Notes under the pieces: model-generated
What the model saw: the letters and a program-made list of their open reading frames with translations, nothing else
Database searches by the model: none
What the model was told of the DNA's origin: nothing
Program-made: the position numbers and the translations under genes
Shown: positions 1 to 10,599 of the stretch, one piece after another
How the letters are laid out: each line of letters begins with the position of its first letter
Numbering within the stretch: position 1 is the stretch's first letter
From: Cymbidium sinense
Taxonomy: Eukaryota; Streptophyta; Magnoliopsida; Asparagales; Orchidaceae
DNA length: 64,000 nt
Direction: 5' to 3'
NCBI GenBank assembly: GCA_021442155.1
Contig: CM038220.1
Location: forward strand, 79,285,817-79,349,816

Positions 1-474
1 TGACGACGATAGCGACGATGTGATGATGACCGTGACGATAGGTGATGATGACCGGCAACAAAGGGTCACGACGAAGGCGGGTGAGCGGTGGCGACCGCGA
101 GTGGTTGACAGCAGTGACGAGTGCTGAGGATCTTAGAGCTCTCTCTCTTCTGCCCTCCCCTAAGAATGCGCTATTTATAGATTAGAGGTGCTCAGAATAC
201 ATGCAAAATCCTAACCACTCTCCATCTGGACGGCTCATGATGATTTGATCATATGATGTATTTTGTGTATTTGAATGCTCAAATGAAGTCAATTGTAAGA
301 TCTTTGTTGGAACGTCATCGGCATTTCGAATATAAACACTCTATATTTGAGAGCTTTTAGGAATTTAACGATGTCTCAAAGTTTTCAATGATATTTTGCT
401 TGATCTCTACCGCCCATTCTCGATTTGCTTTCGATCAAGATTCTAATTGTAGAAATTTTCGGTCATCAATATCA
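1..474 (-). mobile_element. gypsy-family LTR fragment cut by window edge
   Basis: This stretch is alignable by eye to the complete LTR at 5734-6534: shared blocks include the gctctctctc tract, ctatttatagatt, the block around atgatgtatttt, and 'aaacactc..atgtttgagagctttt'. Orientation is minus, so position 474 is the LTR 5' end (ATATCA here, i.e. TGATAT on the minus strand). The five bases that follow, ATACC at 475-479, would be one target-site duplication, but the partner lies outside the window. From about 479 the sequence switches to the upstream region of the peptide locus (compare 61000). It may be a solo LTR or the end of an element to the left. Confidence 0.75.
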
Positions 475-738
475 ATACCTATACATCAATATGCTATAAT
501 AATTATTAAAGAATCTGAAGCTATCCTAACATATAATTAATTTTTTTGAGATATTTGAATTAATTTAATGATAAATTTATATAAATAATATATATGAAAA
601 TTACATTCATCAAATAAATCATAATTCTGCCCATAAAAATGATTTTTTTTGCCTGTCTTGTTGAAAATTTATAAGTATAAGAAAAAAAATCTTTTTTGTT
701 TTAATATGTAAATGCTGATATATGTACATAAATTTACG

Positions 739-830
<92 letters not shown>

Positions 831-1117
831 TTATTTATTTTTAGCTTATATTTTATGCTTTTAATATAATTTAATATCAATGAAACAACAGATTATATAA
901 TTTTTTTCTTATTCTTTCAAAAAATTATACACCATTAATTCAAGTACTGATCTCCCATTAAAAAAATCAAAAATAAAGAAAAAAAATTGGGAAAATTACT
1001 GGGCTGTTTGAAAGAAGACCGATCATACGCCAGCTTATTTGGAAGACCGGCATTACCTGTAAATTAATATACGCTAATATGGGACTTCTATCCATCATAT
1101 TCTTTATATATCTATAT
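475..1117 (+). other. Upstream region of peptide locus, copy A
   Basis: This non-coding stretch matches 48480-49260 (copy B) and 61000-61690 (copy C) in order. Shared blocks are 'aagctatcct', 'cctgtcttgttgaaaattta', a (TA)n run followed by tttatttattt, 'tttaatatcaatgaaac', 'aattcaagtactgat', 'actgggctgttt', and a conserved block 'cgatcatacgccagctta..gaagaccgg..tacctgtaaat..tacgctaatatgg' at about 1019-1085. The match is interrupted at 1118 by the gypsy insertion and resumes at 6540. No gene is visible here. Confidence 0.75.
743..824. repeat. (TA)n microsatellite
   Basis: Pure TA run of about 80 bases followed by TTTA-rich sequence. The same composite run sits at the matching place in copy B (48788) and copy C (61302), so it predates the duplication and has changed length since. 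Confidence 0.95.
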
Positions 1118-1122
1118 ATATT

Positions 1123-1523
1123 TGTTACCAGAAAATCAATCGCAGAAAGAAAGTTTACGTTATGAAATCCAACACACACATAAGATGTTAAAGAACGAAA
1201 ACCCGAATTTTTTTACGCGAAAATCTCGAGAAAACCACACCAACAAGAAAATCTTCCACTACGACTGTTTCAGAGTACAAAATCTTCCCGATAACGGATT
1301 ACAAGATACGGTAGAATAACAACAAGAATGTAGCTCGTGGTAATAGCAGCTGCAGAAGATGATTTGAACAACGAGCGACATCGACCGACGACGGCGGGTC
1401 ATGATGGAGACCACGAGATTGACGACGGGCGGATCAGCGGCGCACGGCGTGGTTGACGACCGCCGAGTGGGTGATTGTGCTCGGAGAATCTTCAAGCTTT
1501 GAGCTCACTCCTCTCGCTTGGCA
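1123..1523 (-). repeat. Truncated 3' LTR of the gypsy element
   Basis: Matches the R/U5-like half of the complete LTR (5734 to about 6145): shared 'aaagtttacg', 'aaaactcgag', 'gagtacaaaatcttcc', and 'tcttcaagctttgagctc'. It begins TGTTACCAGAAAA next to the target duplication and stops abruptly at 'cgcttggcaag' (about 1523), where element-internal sequence begins. The U3 part with the TATA motif is missing. Confidence 0.8.
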
Positions 1524-2550
1524 AGGTGAGAGACATTTGACGGTCCGTAAAAAAGATCGCTTGTATAGTTCACCTCCGATAGTAAAGTTTGAAGCTTGTC
1601 TTCTGAGACGAAGCGAAATTTGGTCTGAAGGGTTCCTTTCAGAAAAGACAGATGGGATCCATCCACTAATGTTCCTTTATCTCATTAATTGCTTGAATTA
1701 CCTATGACCCTTGGATACGGAAAATGTATTTCTTCAACATGCCATCTCTTAAATAGATCCTGAGTGATGTAGCAAGCGAGAGTCACCGAGTATTCTTCTC
1801 TCGCAAAGATGTGAATGATTTGATGTGTCTTGAAATGGGCAAGAAGAGACTTCACCAAGTGGGTATTGCCGTGAGGATTATGAGTAAAAGTTTCCCTCAA
1901 CTTGGGAGGTGACAAGTTGAGAGTCATGTATCACTAAGTCTTGAGCTTCACCAATGAAGTCTCTCAACCCTACTATGAGAGCCTCATATTTAGCCATATT
2001 ATGCGGGAAATTTTAGGGCGTGCATACTCTAAGGTATTACTGGGGAAATAAGTAAGATTCCACTGACTCAAGATTTCTCAAGCTCCATCAACATGAGGGT
2101 CCATTGAGGAGAAAGGCATGTAGCAGATAGCTCATCCGAGTCGGTGCATTCCACTACAAAGTCTGATGAGTACTTGAGACTTTATAGTAGTCGCGGTAGA
2201 AAATTTATATCAAACTCTCCCAATTCTATAGACCACTTGATTAACCTCCAGATGCTTCTGGTTTCTATAGGATGGCCCTTAATGGTAAATGAGTGTAAAC
2301 GCCGATAGTATGAGCTTGGAAGTATGAACGCAATTTTCACGCTGAGAAAACTAAAGCTAGAATCACCTTATCAACATGTGGATAACCACTTTCTATTTCA
2401 GAGAGAATTTTGCTGACATAGTAAATTGGTTGTTGTATCCCATTCTCTTCTCACACTAAACCGAGCTTATCATGGGAAGAGACTGAGATATAAGTATAAT
2501 ATCTCTCCTTGAATAGGCTTGGATAGGTGGAGATGCTAAATACCCTTAGT
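1524..2550 (-). pseudogene. gypsy RNase H remnant
   Basis: Minus-strand translation gives scattered RNase H pieces. Near 2110-2050 there is a WTL.....GILLISP-like start of the domain. Near 1880-1780 the stretch VKSLLAHFKTHQIIHI..REE corresponds to the last helix region of plant gypsy RNase H, where REEN..ADALAKLA is usual; here the AD.L motif is corrupted. Several stops and frame changes separate the pieces. No integrase zinc finger or D,D35E core is visible before the LTR remnant at 1523. Bases 1524-1700 carry no recognisable motif. Confidence 0.6.
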
Positions 2551-2553
2551 TGC

Positions 2554-3520
2554 TCAAAAGTGACATTCATCACCCATGAAATTATTATTTTTAGCTCCCT
2601 TTAATATTTTAAAGAATGATAAATATTTATCCCCAGAACGGACTAGGAAGCGAGATAATGCAGCTATTCGTCCATTTAAACATTGAACTTCCTTGATAAT
2701 CTTCGGAGGAGTCATATCTTTGAGAGCTTTGATTTTTTCGGGGTTGGCCTCTATCCCACGATGGGTTACCATGAATCCAAGAAATTTTCCTAACGTAACC
2801 CCAAAAGCATACTTGGTTGGGTTAAGTCGCATGTTGTAACGTCGAAGAAGATTAAAGCATATTTCTAAGTCAGAAATATGTTGTGATTCTTCCAAGCTTT
2901 TCACTAACATGTCATCCACATATACCTCCATTGTGCGTGAGGCCTAATAGGTCTTTAAAACCTTATTCATAAGTTGATAGTAGCACCGATTTTTTAATCC
3001 AAATGGCATAACTTGGTAACAGTATAAACCTTTATATGTTTGAAATGTTGAAGCTTCTTCATCCTTTGGGTTCATTTTTATTTGCTTATAACCAGAGTAA
3101 GCATCCAAAAAACTGAGCATTTGATGTCCAGACGTAGCATCAACCAATTGATCAATTCGAGGAAGAGAAAAACTATCTTTTGGGCAAGCCTTGTTAAGGT
3201 CAATGTAATCAATACACATTCTCCATATTCCATTTGTTTTCTTAACCATGAAAACATTTGCTAACCATGTAGGGTAATGTACCACTGTATGAATCCTACA
3301 TGAGCTTGTTAACTTCTTGTTCAATACTGAGACGATCGTGCAAAACTCGCTTTTGGATGATTGGTTCGAATGTTGGATCAATCTTGAGGGAGTGCATGAT
3401 TACATTGGGGTCGACCCCCGGCATATTTGTCGGACTCCAAGCAAAGATGTCTTGATTTCTGCGCAAGAAGTCTGTATATTTTTTCCTTTGTTCATTTGAG
3501 AACAAAGATCCCACTTGCAC
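2554..3520 (-). pseudogene. gypsy reverse transcriptase (broken)
   Basis: Read on the minus strand from 3520, the frame begins with the connection to the polymerase (DIFAWSPTNMPGVDP). It continues with the RT core: NVFMVKKTNGIWRMCIDY, LNKACPKDSF, the LSFLDAYSGYKQI motif with its catalytic Asp, and MPFGLKN. The catalytic YVDD box lies near 2915 (MEVYVDDMLVKS), followed by the thumb-like part ending ALSRFLVRSGDK near 2610. At least two frame changes (about 3300-3380 and 2940) and a stop before the YVDD segment break the frame, so no active enzyme can be made. In a working element this polymerase would copy the RNA to DNA in cytoplasmic particles. Confidence 0.9.
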
Positions 3521-3811
3521 TGTTCGTAGTGGTTGGTCATCTGATAATGCAACAGAGAGAAAGTCTTCTATAGGCGAAGCTTTCTGGGGTACTTCTTCAT
3601 CTCAAAAATTAAAATCTTGCTTGAAGGTCACGTAAGGGGTTTGAGTTGTCCGAGATAACATGATTATACATCTGTTGAATGCACCACTCCAACTCTAACG
3701 GGTTGAAAATTTCATCTTAAGATGAGATAATCAAGATGCACAAAATTGATTGGAGGGGCCTTCCAAAGATAGCGTTATATGATGAATCTGACTTGACCAC
3801 CATGAATTTGA

Positions 3812-3994
3812 TTAAATGAGCCACTTGTCGAGGAAATTCACCAAGGACAACGGGAAGGGTGATTGTCCCTCACGCAGTACAGCATTACCGTGATAATGGT
3901 CCTCAAGCAGCGGGTTGAGCTTTTCCCTAACCAGGCCCATGTTAAGAAACATGGAGTAAAATAAGACATCAACAGAACTCCCATTGTCAATCAA
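3812..3994 (-). pseudogene. gypsy aspartic protease (broken)
   Basis: Short minus-strand frame with the retroviral-type protease active-site region IDNGSSVDVLF, where the usual DTG or DGG triad is DNG. It is followed by MGL..EKLNPL, typical of plant gypsy proteases that have a GSS-D-LF context. The frame ends early at 3812 and is separated by stops from gag and RT. In family members this protease cuts the Gag-Pol polyprotein. Confidence 0.75.
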
Positions 3995-4170
3995 AATTCT
4001 CTTAACATTATAGCATGGATCACCAATCCCTGGGCTGATGACAAGTGGATCTTGATAAGGAACATGTACTCCTTCTAAGTCCGAGTCATTAAAAGTGATG
4101 GAATGATCAGTACGAGACTTCTTTAACTCTGACTCTTTAGAGATGGTAATGAGAGCTTGATTAGATAGTA

Positions 4171-5680
4171 TTAGTCATCCAGCGATTGTTTCAATTTCTC
4201 CAATTGTTTGATGATTATTTTGTTATTTCTGTGATAATTGTCCTGGTTGCCCCCAGTTGGAGGTATGTTTGTTTGAGTCGATTGATTCTTCACAAATCGG
4301 CGTAGATATCCTTGCTGAATGAGCCTCTCAATTTCTTCTTTGAGTTGTTTGCATGCCTCAGTAGTATGTCCACGACTTCGATGGAAGTGACAATATTGCT
4401 CATGATTTCCTGAATTTGGTTTCAGTGGATGCGGCCACTTGATATTTTCTTCATCTTGAATAGTCATTAGGAGGTTAACATGAGATGTGTTCAGTGGCGT
4501 GTATTCCTTTTCGGGTCATGATTCACGTCGTTGATATGGGGGCCGTGGAGGGAGATCACAATTTCCTTGTTGCTTCTTTTGATAAGACTATCCGCATTCC
4601 GTGGGGTGCTTTTACATTTTCCTGTAGATTGCTCAAATTATTTGTGATGGGCAGTAATAGCCTCATCAGCAGAGATTTGTGCTTCCACACGATGAACCAA
4701 GTCGGCATATGAGCGGACCGTGTCTCGTGATTAAGGACGAGTAAAAGGCCCTCGGACGAGTCCTCCAAGGAAAACTCCTCTTAATGTGGTCTACCTGTAT
4801 TTGGTGAGCTTCTAAGGAGAACCTCGGAAGTATTCTTAAGTGATTCACCCTCATTGACGAATGGGAGAGATGGGAGGAATCTTTAATGATCCTCTTTTGC
4901 AATGAACTGCACAAAAAATCTTGGCGAAGTTCGCCAATGGTGAATGGATCCCCTTGAAGAGAGTAGAACCAAGCGAGCTTGCCCCTCGAGGGTAACGGAA
5001 AGACCAAAAAGCAAAGATGTCGTGAGCTCATATGCATGATAGTCAGAATGGTCGATGTGTTCATATGGGTCAGTCTCCCCATCATAGGAATCAATGCTCG
5101 GAAGCTTGAAACTCACGGGAATAGGATGTTGAAGAATAGCTTAAGCTAAAGGTGAGGATTTCTCATAGCCGCGGTGAGGGGGAAGATGATTTCTGTCTTG
5201 AAGGTGAAATTTATCTTGCATTAAGCGTCATAACTCTGCACGTATAACATGACGAGTGGGGTCAACAAGATGAGAATGTGTCAAGCTACCAGCAATAATT
5301 GGTGGATTAGCAGTCGGTTGGGCTGCATGTGATGGATGAGTAGAACTAGCAGTGTCAATGAGATCAGCATCACGATCAAGAAGCGGAGGAACTTCATTGT
5401 TAAGGAGATCGGCGTTTTGACCTCCCACGGCTAACGATCAATCTTGGGGGAGGTGTGTTTGTTGTGGTAATGGCCGTTGTGTTCCTCTCAAAAGTCGGAT
5501 CATCTCATTTTGAGACTCTTCCATTCGGCGGACACGATCTTCTAAAGAGATCCATGTCGCCTTCACCGACAGGGTCACATCTATTGGGGGGAGTGAGGCA
5601 GAAGCTTGGCATCCTTGGTTCAAGGATTGATTTTGAGAGTGATGGGAGAGCGGAGCTAGGGATGCACAGCCATTGGCCAT
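4171..5680 (-). pseudogene. gypsy gag (broken)
   Basis: The start is taken at 5680 (MANGCASLAPLSHHS), about 35 bases downstream of the primer site. First comes a coiled-coil-like stretch (LEDRVRRMEESQNEMIRLL). The capsid-like part follows in shifted frames near 5116-4880: FKLPSIDSYDGETDPYEH, AWFYSLQGD, FTIGELRQDF. A short nucleocapsid-like motif lies near 4420-4300 (CHFHRSRGHTTEACKQLKEEI), which has one Cys-His-His-Cys set. Frame changes near 5430, 5120, 4770 and 4470 and stops break the gene. Gag packages element RNA in the cytoplasm. Confidence 0.85.
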
Positions 5681-5713
5681 AATGCGGTGTTCAAATTATG
5701 ATTGATGGGTTCT

Positions 5714-5731
5714 TTTCCCACGACGGCCAAA
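5714..5731 (-). other. Primer binding site of the gypsy element
   Basis: Two bases inside the LTR the minus strand reads TTTGGCCGTCGTGGGAAA. It resembles the TTTGGCGCCGT..GTGGGAA primer site of several plant gypsy elements, with a couple of missing bases. It would pair with the 3' end of a tRNA primer. Confidence 0.6.
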
Positions 5732-5733
5732 CT

Positions 5734-6534
5734 TGCATGCTAGAAAACCAGAGTAGAGTAAAGTTTACGCCTCTTGTTGTGAAATCCGGCACACCTGGTA
5801 TTTAAAAAGTGAACAAAGAAAACTCGAGAAATTTTCACGTGGAAAACCGAAAGAGGGAAAAAAATCAAGGGCTAGCCGGTAAAAGCTTCTTATGTATACA
5901 TTTGAGTACAAAATCTTCCGATAGCGGGATTACATAGTGTATATGAGAAAAGAACAACGACTATGTAGTCACATTCGGTGGTAACAATTGTGGTAGCGGA
6001 TGATGGCGAACAACGAACGATGGACGATGAAGGTCATCATGATGGAGGAGGCGAGAGGTTGTGACGAGGTGGTGGCCCGATGGTGGCAACTGCGGCGTGG
6101 CGACGGTCAGTGGTGGCCGGTTGTGCTTGTAGGATCTTCAAGCTTTAGGGCTCTCTCTCTCTTGCTTGGGCTCCCCTCATATGAGGAATGAGGGCTATTT
6201 ATAGATTGGAGAGTGGCGTCTCGTAAATAAATGCAAAACCCGTAACACTCCACATGGACTCAAAATGATCCCTTTATCATTTGATGTATTTTAAATATTT
6301 GAAAGCTCAAATGAAGTCAAATTTTGAGATCTTGGGCTTGTTAGATCCGGCTCGTCGAGGCTTCGATTGACTATAAACACTCCATGTTTGAGAGCTTTTT
6401 AGGGGTTTAACTGATATCCCAAAGTTTCCAATGATATTTTAAGTTCTTGATTTCGACCAGTTTCAACATTGGATCAATTTGCTTTTAACGTCAAGATTCG
6501 TGCTTCGATTAGTAGAATTTTCAGTGTCATATCA
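5734..6534 (-). repeat. Complete 5' LTR of the gypsy element
   Basis: 801 bases with TG..CA ends (minus strand: starts TGATATGACACTG, ends TAGCATGCA). The end next to position 5734 abuts the primer site, so this is the 5' LTR. A TATA-like CTATAAATAG lies near 6190-6200 on the minus strand. A related solo LTR is at 34152-35182 and a fragment at 1-474. Confidence 0.85.
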
Positions 6535-6556
6535 ATATTCATGTGCCCTTAGGCAT

Positions 6557-6563
6557 TATAAAG
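6557..6563 (+). promoter_or_regulatory. TATA box of peptide paralogue A
   Basis: TATAAAG inside the block 'aggcattataaagctataagcaaagcc', which is shared with copy B (49304-49310). The gypsy element is inserted only about 18 bases upstream of it, removing the rest of the promoter to 1117. Confidence 0.5.
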
Positions 6564-6647
6564 CTATAAGCAAAGCCATATTAGTATAGTTCCTGCTCAA
6601 GAGCTACATGCTTAAAATATCAATATTATTATACCTATTACTAACTA

Positions 6648-6651
<4 letters not shown>

Positions 6652-6700
<49 letters not shown>
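6652..6700. repeat. (AT)n run touching the start codon
   Basis: AT run immediately 5' of the pseudogene start. In copy B the same place has only a short tatatat tract, and the first codons of copy B (GCT TGC CAT GTG) are absent here, so repeat slippage seems to have replaced them. Confidence 0.9.
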
Positions 6701-6705
<5 letters not shown>

Positions 6706-6938
6706 CTTGGTGTTCTTTGTCATCTTTCTTTTAACAGGCGGTTGAGATCTCAAAACTTTGGCGATGGTGATGGCAGCAAGGCTCATGAAAGAAGAGGAGA
6801 TTGCAACAATAAGAGCAAAGTTTGTGTTTGAATTCAAGCCAAAAGTGTTGGACCCACCAAAGTGAGATTGGTTGCCACCATGGACCCCATGGTGGCACCG
6901 GTCATGCTCATCAAATACTAAATCATGATGAAGGATAG
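6701..6938 (+). pseudogene. Secreted-peptide-like paralogue A, pseudogene
   Basis: Clear paralogue of the gene at 49411: ILVFFVIFLLTGG, then LMKEEEIATIRAKFVFEFK and DPP. A TGA replaces a codon at position 15, right after the hydrophobic segment. A second in-frame TGA follows DPPK, and small indels shift the C-terminal third relative to copy B, although the closing 'gaaggatag' is retained at 6938. Upstream, the TATA block is shared with copy B. A gypsy element sits just upstream and a LINE starts about 80 bases downstream. It cannot make the full peptide; whether it is transcribed is unknown. Confidence 0.8.
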
Positions 6939-7038
6939 ATCACATATATATGCTAAATGAATGTGTGCAATACAAAGATATAGTCTATATATCAAAGGTA
7001 TAGTTTATGAAGTTTAGATATATTTTTTTTTTTTTTAG

Positions 7039-8760
7039 GGAAACCCCATTATACGGGGGTATTTTATTGCCACAAAAATAAGGTTACAAGATCCTTAAAA
7101 GGGGTTACACTCCAGAACTACTGCTCAAAGAGCTACAATCAACCTAAGGAGAAAAACCCCAATCTAAATACATCCAAAATCCAAAGAAAGCATTAAAACA
7201 ATTAAAAGTAAAATAGTAACTGGAGCAAACCTGCAAAACAATAAGAGAACAGCAAAAAGATATAGCAGTTAAGGTAATGCCGACAATAAGTGGAGGAAAA
7301 CACCATAAAGTGAGAATGATATTAAGGAAATGTGATAGAATAGGCTCAGGCTCAATCACATCCTGTTGGGGCAGATGCAAGTATGAGCATCCGAACTTCA
7401 GCAGAAGGGTTACATCACAGGAGCAACTACCGAACCAATAGGAAGTGAGATCGTCACCGCCATCATAGCCAACAAACCTGAGAGAAGGCAACATCCAGTT
7501 GTTGATAGATAAGTGAGCTTTATAACCTGCAAACCTATTCAAGCTCATCTCGAGATTAACACCATCTCAATAGAATATATCGATTACACAAAAGCCCGTG
7601 AAACCCTCCCTTATAAATGACCTTGGGATAGCGTGGTAAAGTAAAGCATTGTATTTCAGACAGGTATGTATACAAACATCCAAAATACGCATCCAAGAAT
7701 TGTATTTAGAGCGAATACCAATAAGAGCATTCATGGGTGCCATATAATTCAGTCATGAAACGAACCGAGATAGGAGAAAGTTAGTAATCCGGTGAGAATA
7801 TCATCATCACCGATGATATCAACCAAAGCGTGGGAAGAGCTATTCACGCGGCGGGCGGCTTTTCCAACCGAAGATGAGAAGGCGATAACCAACATATTAA
7901 AGAAATGAAAGCCCAATTTAACCCAACAATCATGCGAGGTGACAAAATGCAGCAAGGTATTATATGCAGCAGCCAAATGTAACAACTAACCAAAGTATAA
8001 ACCTAGCTAATGCACTTAGAGCAGTAATTCCCATATGAATATTCAGTTAACAGGAACAGCAGCCACAAGTTACGAGAAAAAAATTTTAGATCTGCAGTTC
8101 CAAATCGATTTGCTGCCATAAGCAGAAAAATGAAAGCTCAACTCAACCCGAATCATGCAGTGACAAATTGCAATATATGCAGACCAAATGTAACTAACCA
8201 ACGCATTATAAAGATGCATGCAATTCCCATATGAACTAGTAGGAACAAGAACAAGTTTCCAGAAAATTATTATAGATCTGCGGTTCAAGATTAGCGTAAG
8301 CAATAATTATTGGATAAATCATATTAGAAATCGATCCAGATAAAAGGACAATATAAGCACTATAAGCACCAAAGAAGAATTGCATCCACAAGCAGTAAAC
8401 CGTATAACAATTACTCTCAGCTAAAGGAAACTTTTCCAAATGTGGGATTAGAAAAGCAAAACATGATGAAAGTAGGGGAAAATAATCCGTAAATCTTTCG
8501 CATAGAAAAGAGTCGCAGTAATGCATCCATTTGTAACAAACAACCCAAAAAATTATCCAGAAATATCGTTTAGAGTAGCGGTTCCAAGCGGCAGAGAGGC
8601 CATACAGTAATCCAGATCAAAATTAACCAGGAACATTACGGATATTCCCCATCGTGACGATAACATCAAACGAAAAAGTTTCCATAAATCGAGATATTCA
8701 CGGAGGCCAATGATCTTCAATGAAAAGAGGCAACAATGCTTAATGGGGACGAATCCGATA
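7039..8760 (-). other. LINE 3' region, non-coding with internal repeats
   Basis: The 1.7 kb between RNase H and poly(A). The last 130 bases are strongly shared with the other two LINE copies ('gggaaacccca..atacgggggtattttattgcc' on the plus strand). Between 7960 and 8760 a unit of roughly 200-300 bases recurs in diverged form: 'aattcccatatgaa' at 8027 and 8222, 'agatctgc' at 8089 and 8274. Copy 55146-57227 shows the same pattern. No credible protein is seen. Confidence 0.6.
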
Positions 8761-8762
8761 AA

Positions 8763-9529
8763 TCAACAATATAAAGCGAGATAGGGTGCTTGATTTAAAA
8801 ATATGAAGACAAGATGCAAATTCGCCAAAATGTCATGATCTAATGTAAGGCAAACCATCTTGTCCGGGTTAACCAATCCTTGTAAGTGTTTAGGAATAGA
8901 ATGGTTATCAAAATTAGTGGGCTCATTCAATCTAGTTCCTAAGTTAGCAAGGTAATCGGCATTTCCTTCCCTCCATATATGAGTGATTTTGTAACAAAAT
9001 TGATTGAGCGTAATTTTAGTTTGCTTGATTAAATAATATAATTCCACATTGCCATTTTTTTTGATTGCGGAGATCAATTAGTAGTAAGGCATCCACTTCC
9101 ACCGGATATTAAGCCAACCTTTCGTAATGCAATGTTAAGAGCATTATACCGCCATTAGTTCAAAAGGCGATTAGTAATAATAGGATTAGCAAAGGCCATG
9201 AGAACATCACTCTTGAAATTTCTAAAGATGCCACCACAACCAAGCATTAGGGGATACACTCCATCGGTGTTAATTTTGATAACGTTATCATGTGGTTTGG
9301 CCCAATAAAGTATTTTGGCTTGATTAGAGGTGTTTGTATCAGGCAAATGCAAACCCAATTTAGAGGCGACAAATTTATACCCTTTTAAGTGTTTATATTT
9401 AATAAGGTTGGCTTTAAATAGATCAGTTTTGAATTTAGTTTTGGCAATTATTTTGGAATGATTCATAGAAATATCGTTATGCTTAGCATCATTTCTAGCC
9501 ATCCAAATGAACCAGAATAATGATCGCAT
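8763..9529 (-). pseudogene. LINE C-terminal RNase H domain (broken)
   Basis: Minus strand: a tryptophan-rich lead (LFWFIWMARNDAKHND) precedes KINTDGVYPLMLGCGGIFRN, the first strand of the RVT_3-type RNase H with its catalytic Asp. The last conserved helix is ITHIWREGNADYLANLG near 8990-8940, with the His and Asp of the active site. The middle part, which carries the catalytic Glu and second Asp, is frame-shifted here but readable in the copy at 56961-57146. This domain removes RNA from the hybrid in plant L1 elements that have it. Confidence 0.85.
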
Positions 9530-9743
9530 AACAATTTTAATATGACCTTTATATTGTTTTCAAAATATATCGAGGAGTTGATAAATAGAAAGCGAGTTAT
9601 ATTTATCAATGGAAGATTATCGTATTATAAATCCAAAGTTTAGATGCAATCGCTCCACTCACGCAATTGGTGATTTACATTTTCAATATGGGAGCAACAA
9701 TGACATTTTGATGGGAGGTAAAACCTTTACCCCACACCGCGAA

Positions 9744-10515
9744 TCAATAGGACAAAGCTTTAAGATACGCCAAGTGAGTATGGAATATGAGGTGAATATT
9801 ATTATGCCAAAGTCGAGCATACACTTTGGAATAATCTCGAGGTTCTTTGATCATAAGCCAAACATTTTTAAAACTGAATTCGCCATTATGAGAGAGTTTA
9901 AAAAGAATCTGGTCTTTTTTATGGGATGTAATGTTTATGTTATTGAGTTTGTCTAAAAAGGATGAAGGGATATAATCAATGAGCCTGGAAAAGTTCCATT
10001 TATTATTATTCCGTAAAAGATTTGACTTTGATGGTATCAATAGAACATGAGGAAATTAATTCATCAAAAGAGTTATTTCCAAGCCGCTTATCTTGTAAGA
10101 AAGAGTTACGAGTTAATGCCCCAAAAAATTAAAGATTCCTTCCATTTGATTTTACAAAGTCTTTTCCAAATAGGAGAAGCGTTATTTTATAAGAGCAGTT
10201 CAATGGGTGCTTAGATAGGCAATATTTGTTTGTCATGAAGTTAGCCCAAAGGCTATTGTTTCTTCTAAAATTCCACCAAAGTTTATAAGAGAATGCTGAT
10301 GGTGTCTTTGATAGATTTACCCGCACCACCTTCCTCGAGATGCCAGATTTTGTGCCAAGAAGACCAGTATATTTTTGAGGAAGAGGTATTAGACCCCAAA
10401 AAAATTTGTTAATTAGCCTCTCAATTCTATTAATACAAAATTGGTTGGAACGATAGTTTGAATAAGATAAAGAGGCATAATTAAGGGTACTCTTAATCGA
10501 GTTAACCTCCTCCAA
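9744..10515 (-). pseudogene. LINE zf-RVT / post-RT region (broken)
   Basis: Minus-strand frames give IERLINKFFWG, KLWWNFRRNNSLWANFMTNKY (10515-10129), then HNGEFSFKNVWLMIKEPRDYSKVYARLWH (10040-9744). These are the usual blocks downstream of the polymerase in plant L1 elements, just before the RNase H. Frame changes and stops separate them. Plus-strand frames here are chance. Confidence 0.75.
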
Positions 10516-10599
10516 AGGATAGAAAATGATATTCCCAAGAGGAGATACGGTTGGATATTTTGTGGATTAAATCACAAAAGGTAAGATCTTTTATGTCCT

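Larger units (their letters stand above)
1123..6534 (-). mobile_element. Ty3/gypsy LTR retrotransposon, internally deleted
   Basis: The element is flanked by the perfect 5-bp duplication ATATT (1118-1122 and 6535-6539). Minus-strand order from the right is LTR (5734-6534), primer binding site, gag, protease, reverse transcriptase, RNase H, then a partial LTR (1123-1523). No integrase domain is found between the RNase H remnant and the left LTR, and the left LTR lacks its U3/TATA half. A single deletion ending near 1523 could explain both losses. The gag (zinc-knuckle-like C..H....H...C) and the RT (YVDD, LNKACPKD) resemble plant gypsy elements of the non-chromodomain branch; that lineage call is inference. 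Copy B at about 49290 is the empty site. All genes carry stops or frameshifts, so it is non-autonomous. Confidence 0.9.

Noticed and set aside
9609..9956. Plus-strand frame of 115 codons
   Set aside because: It lies antisense to the LINE zf-RVT region, whose minus-strand frames carry family motifs.
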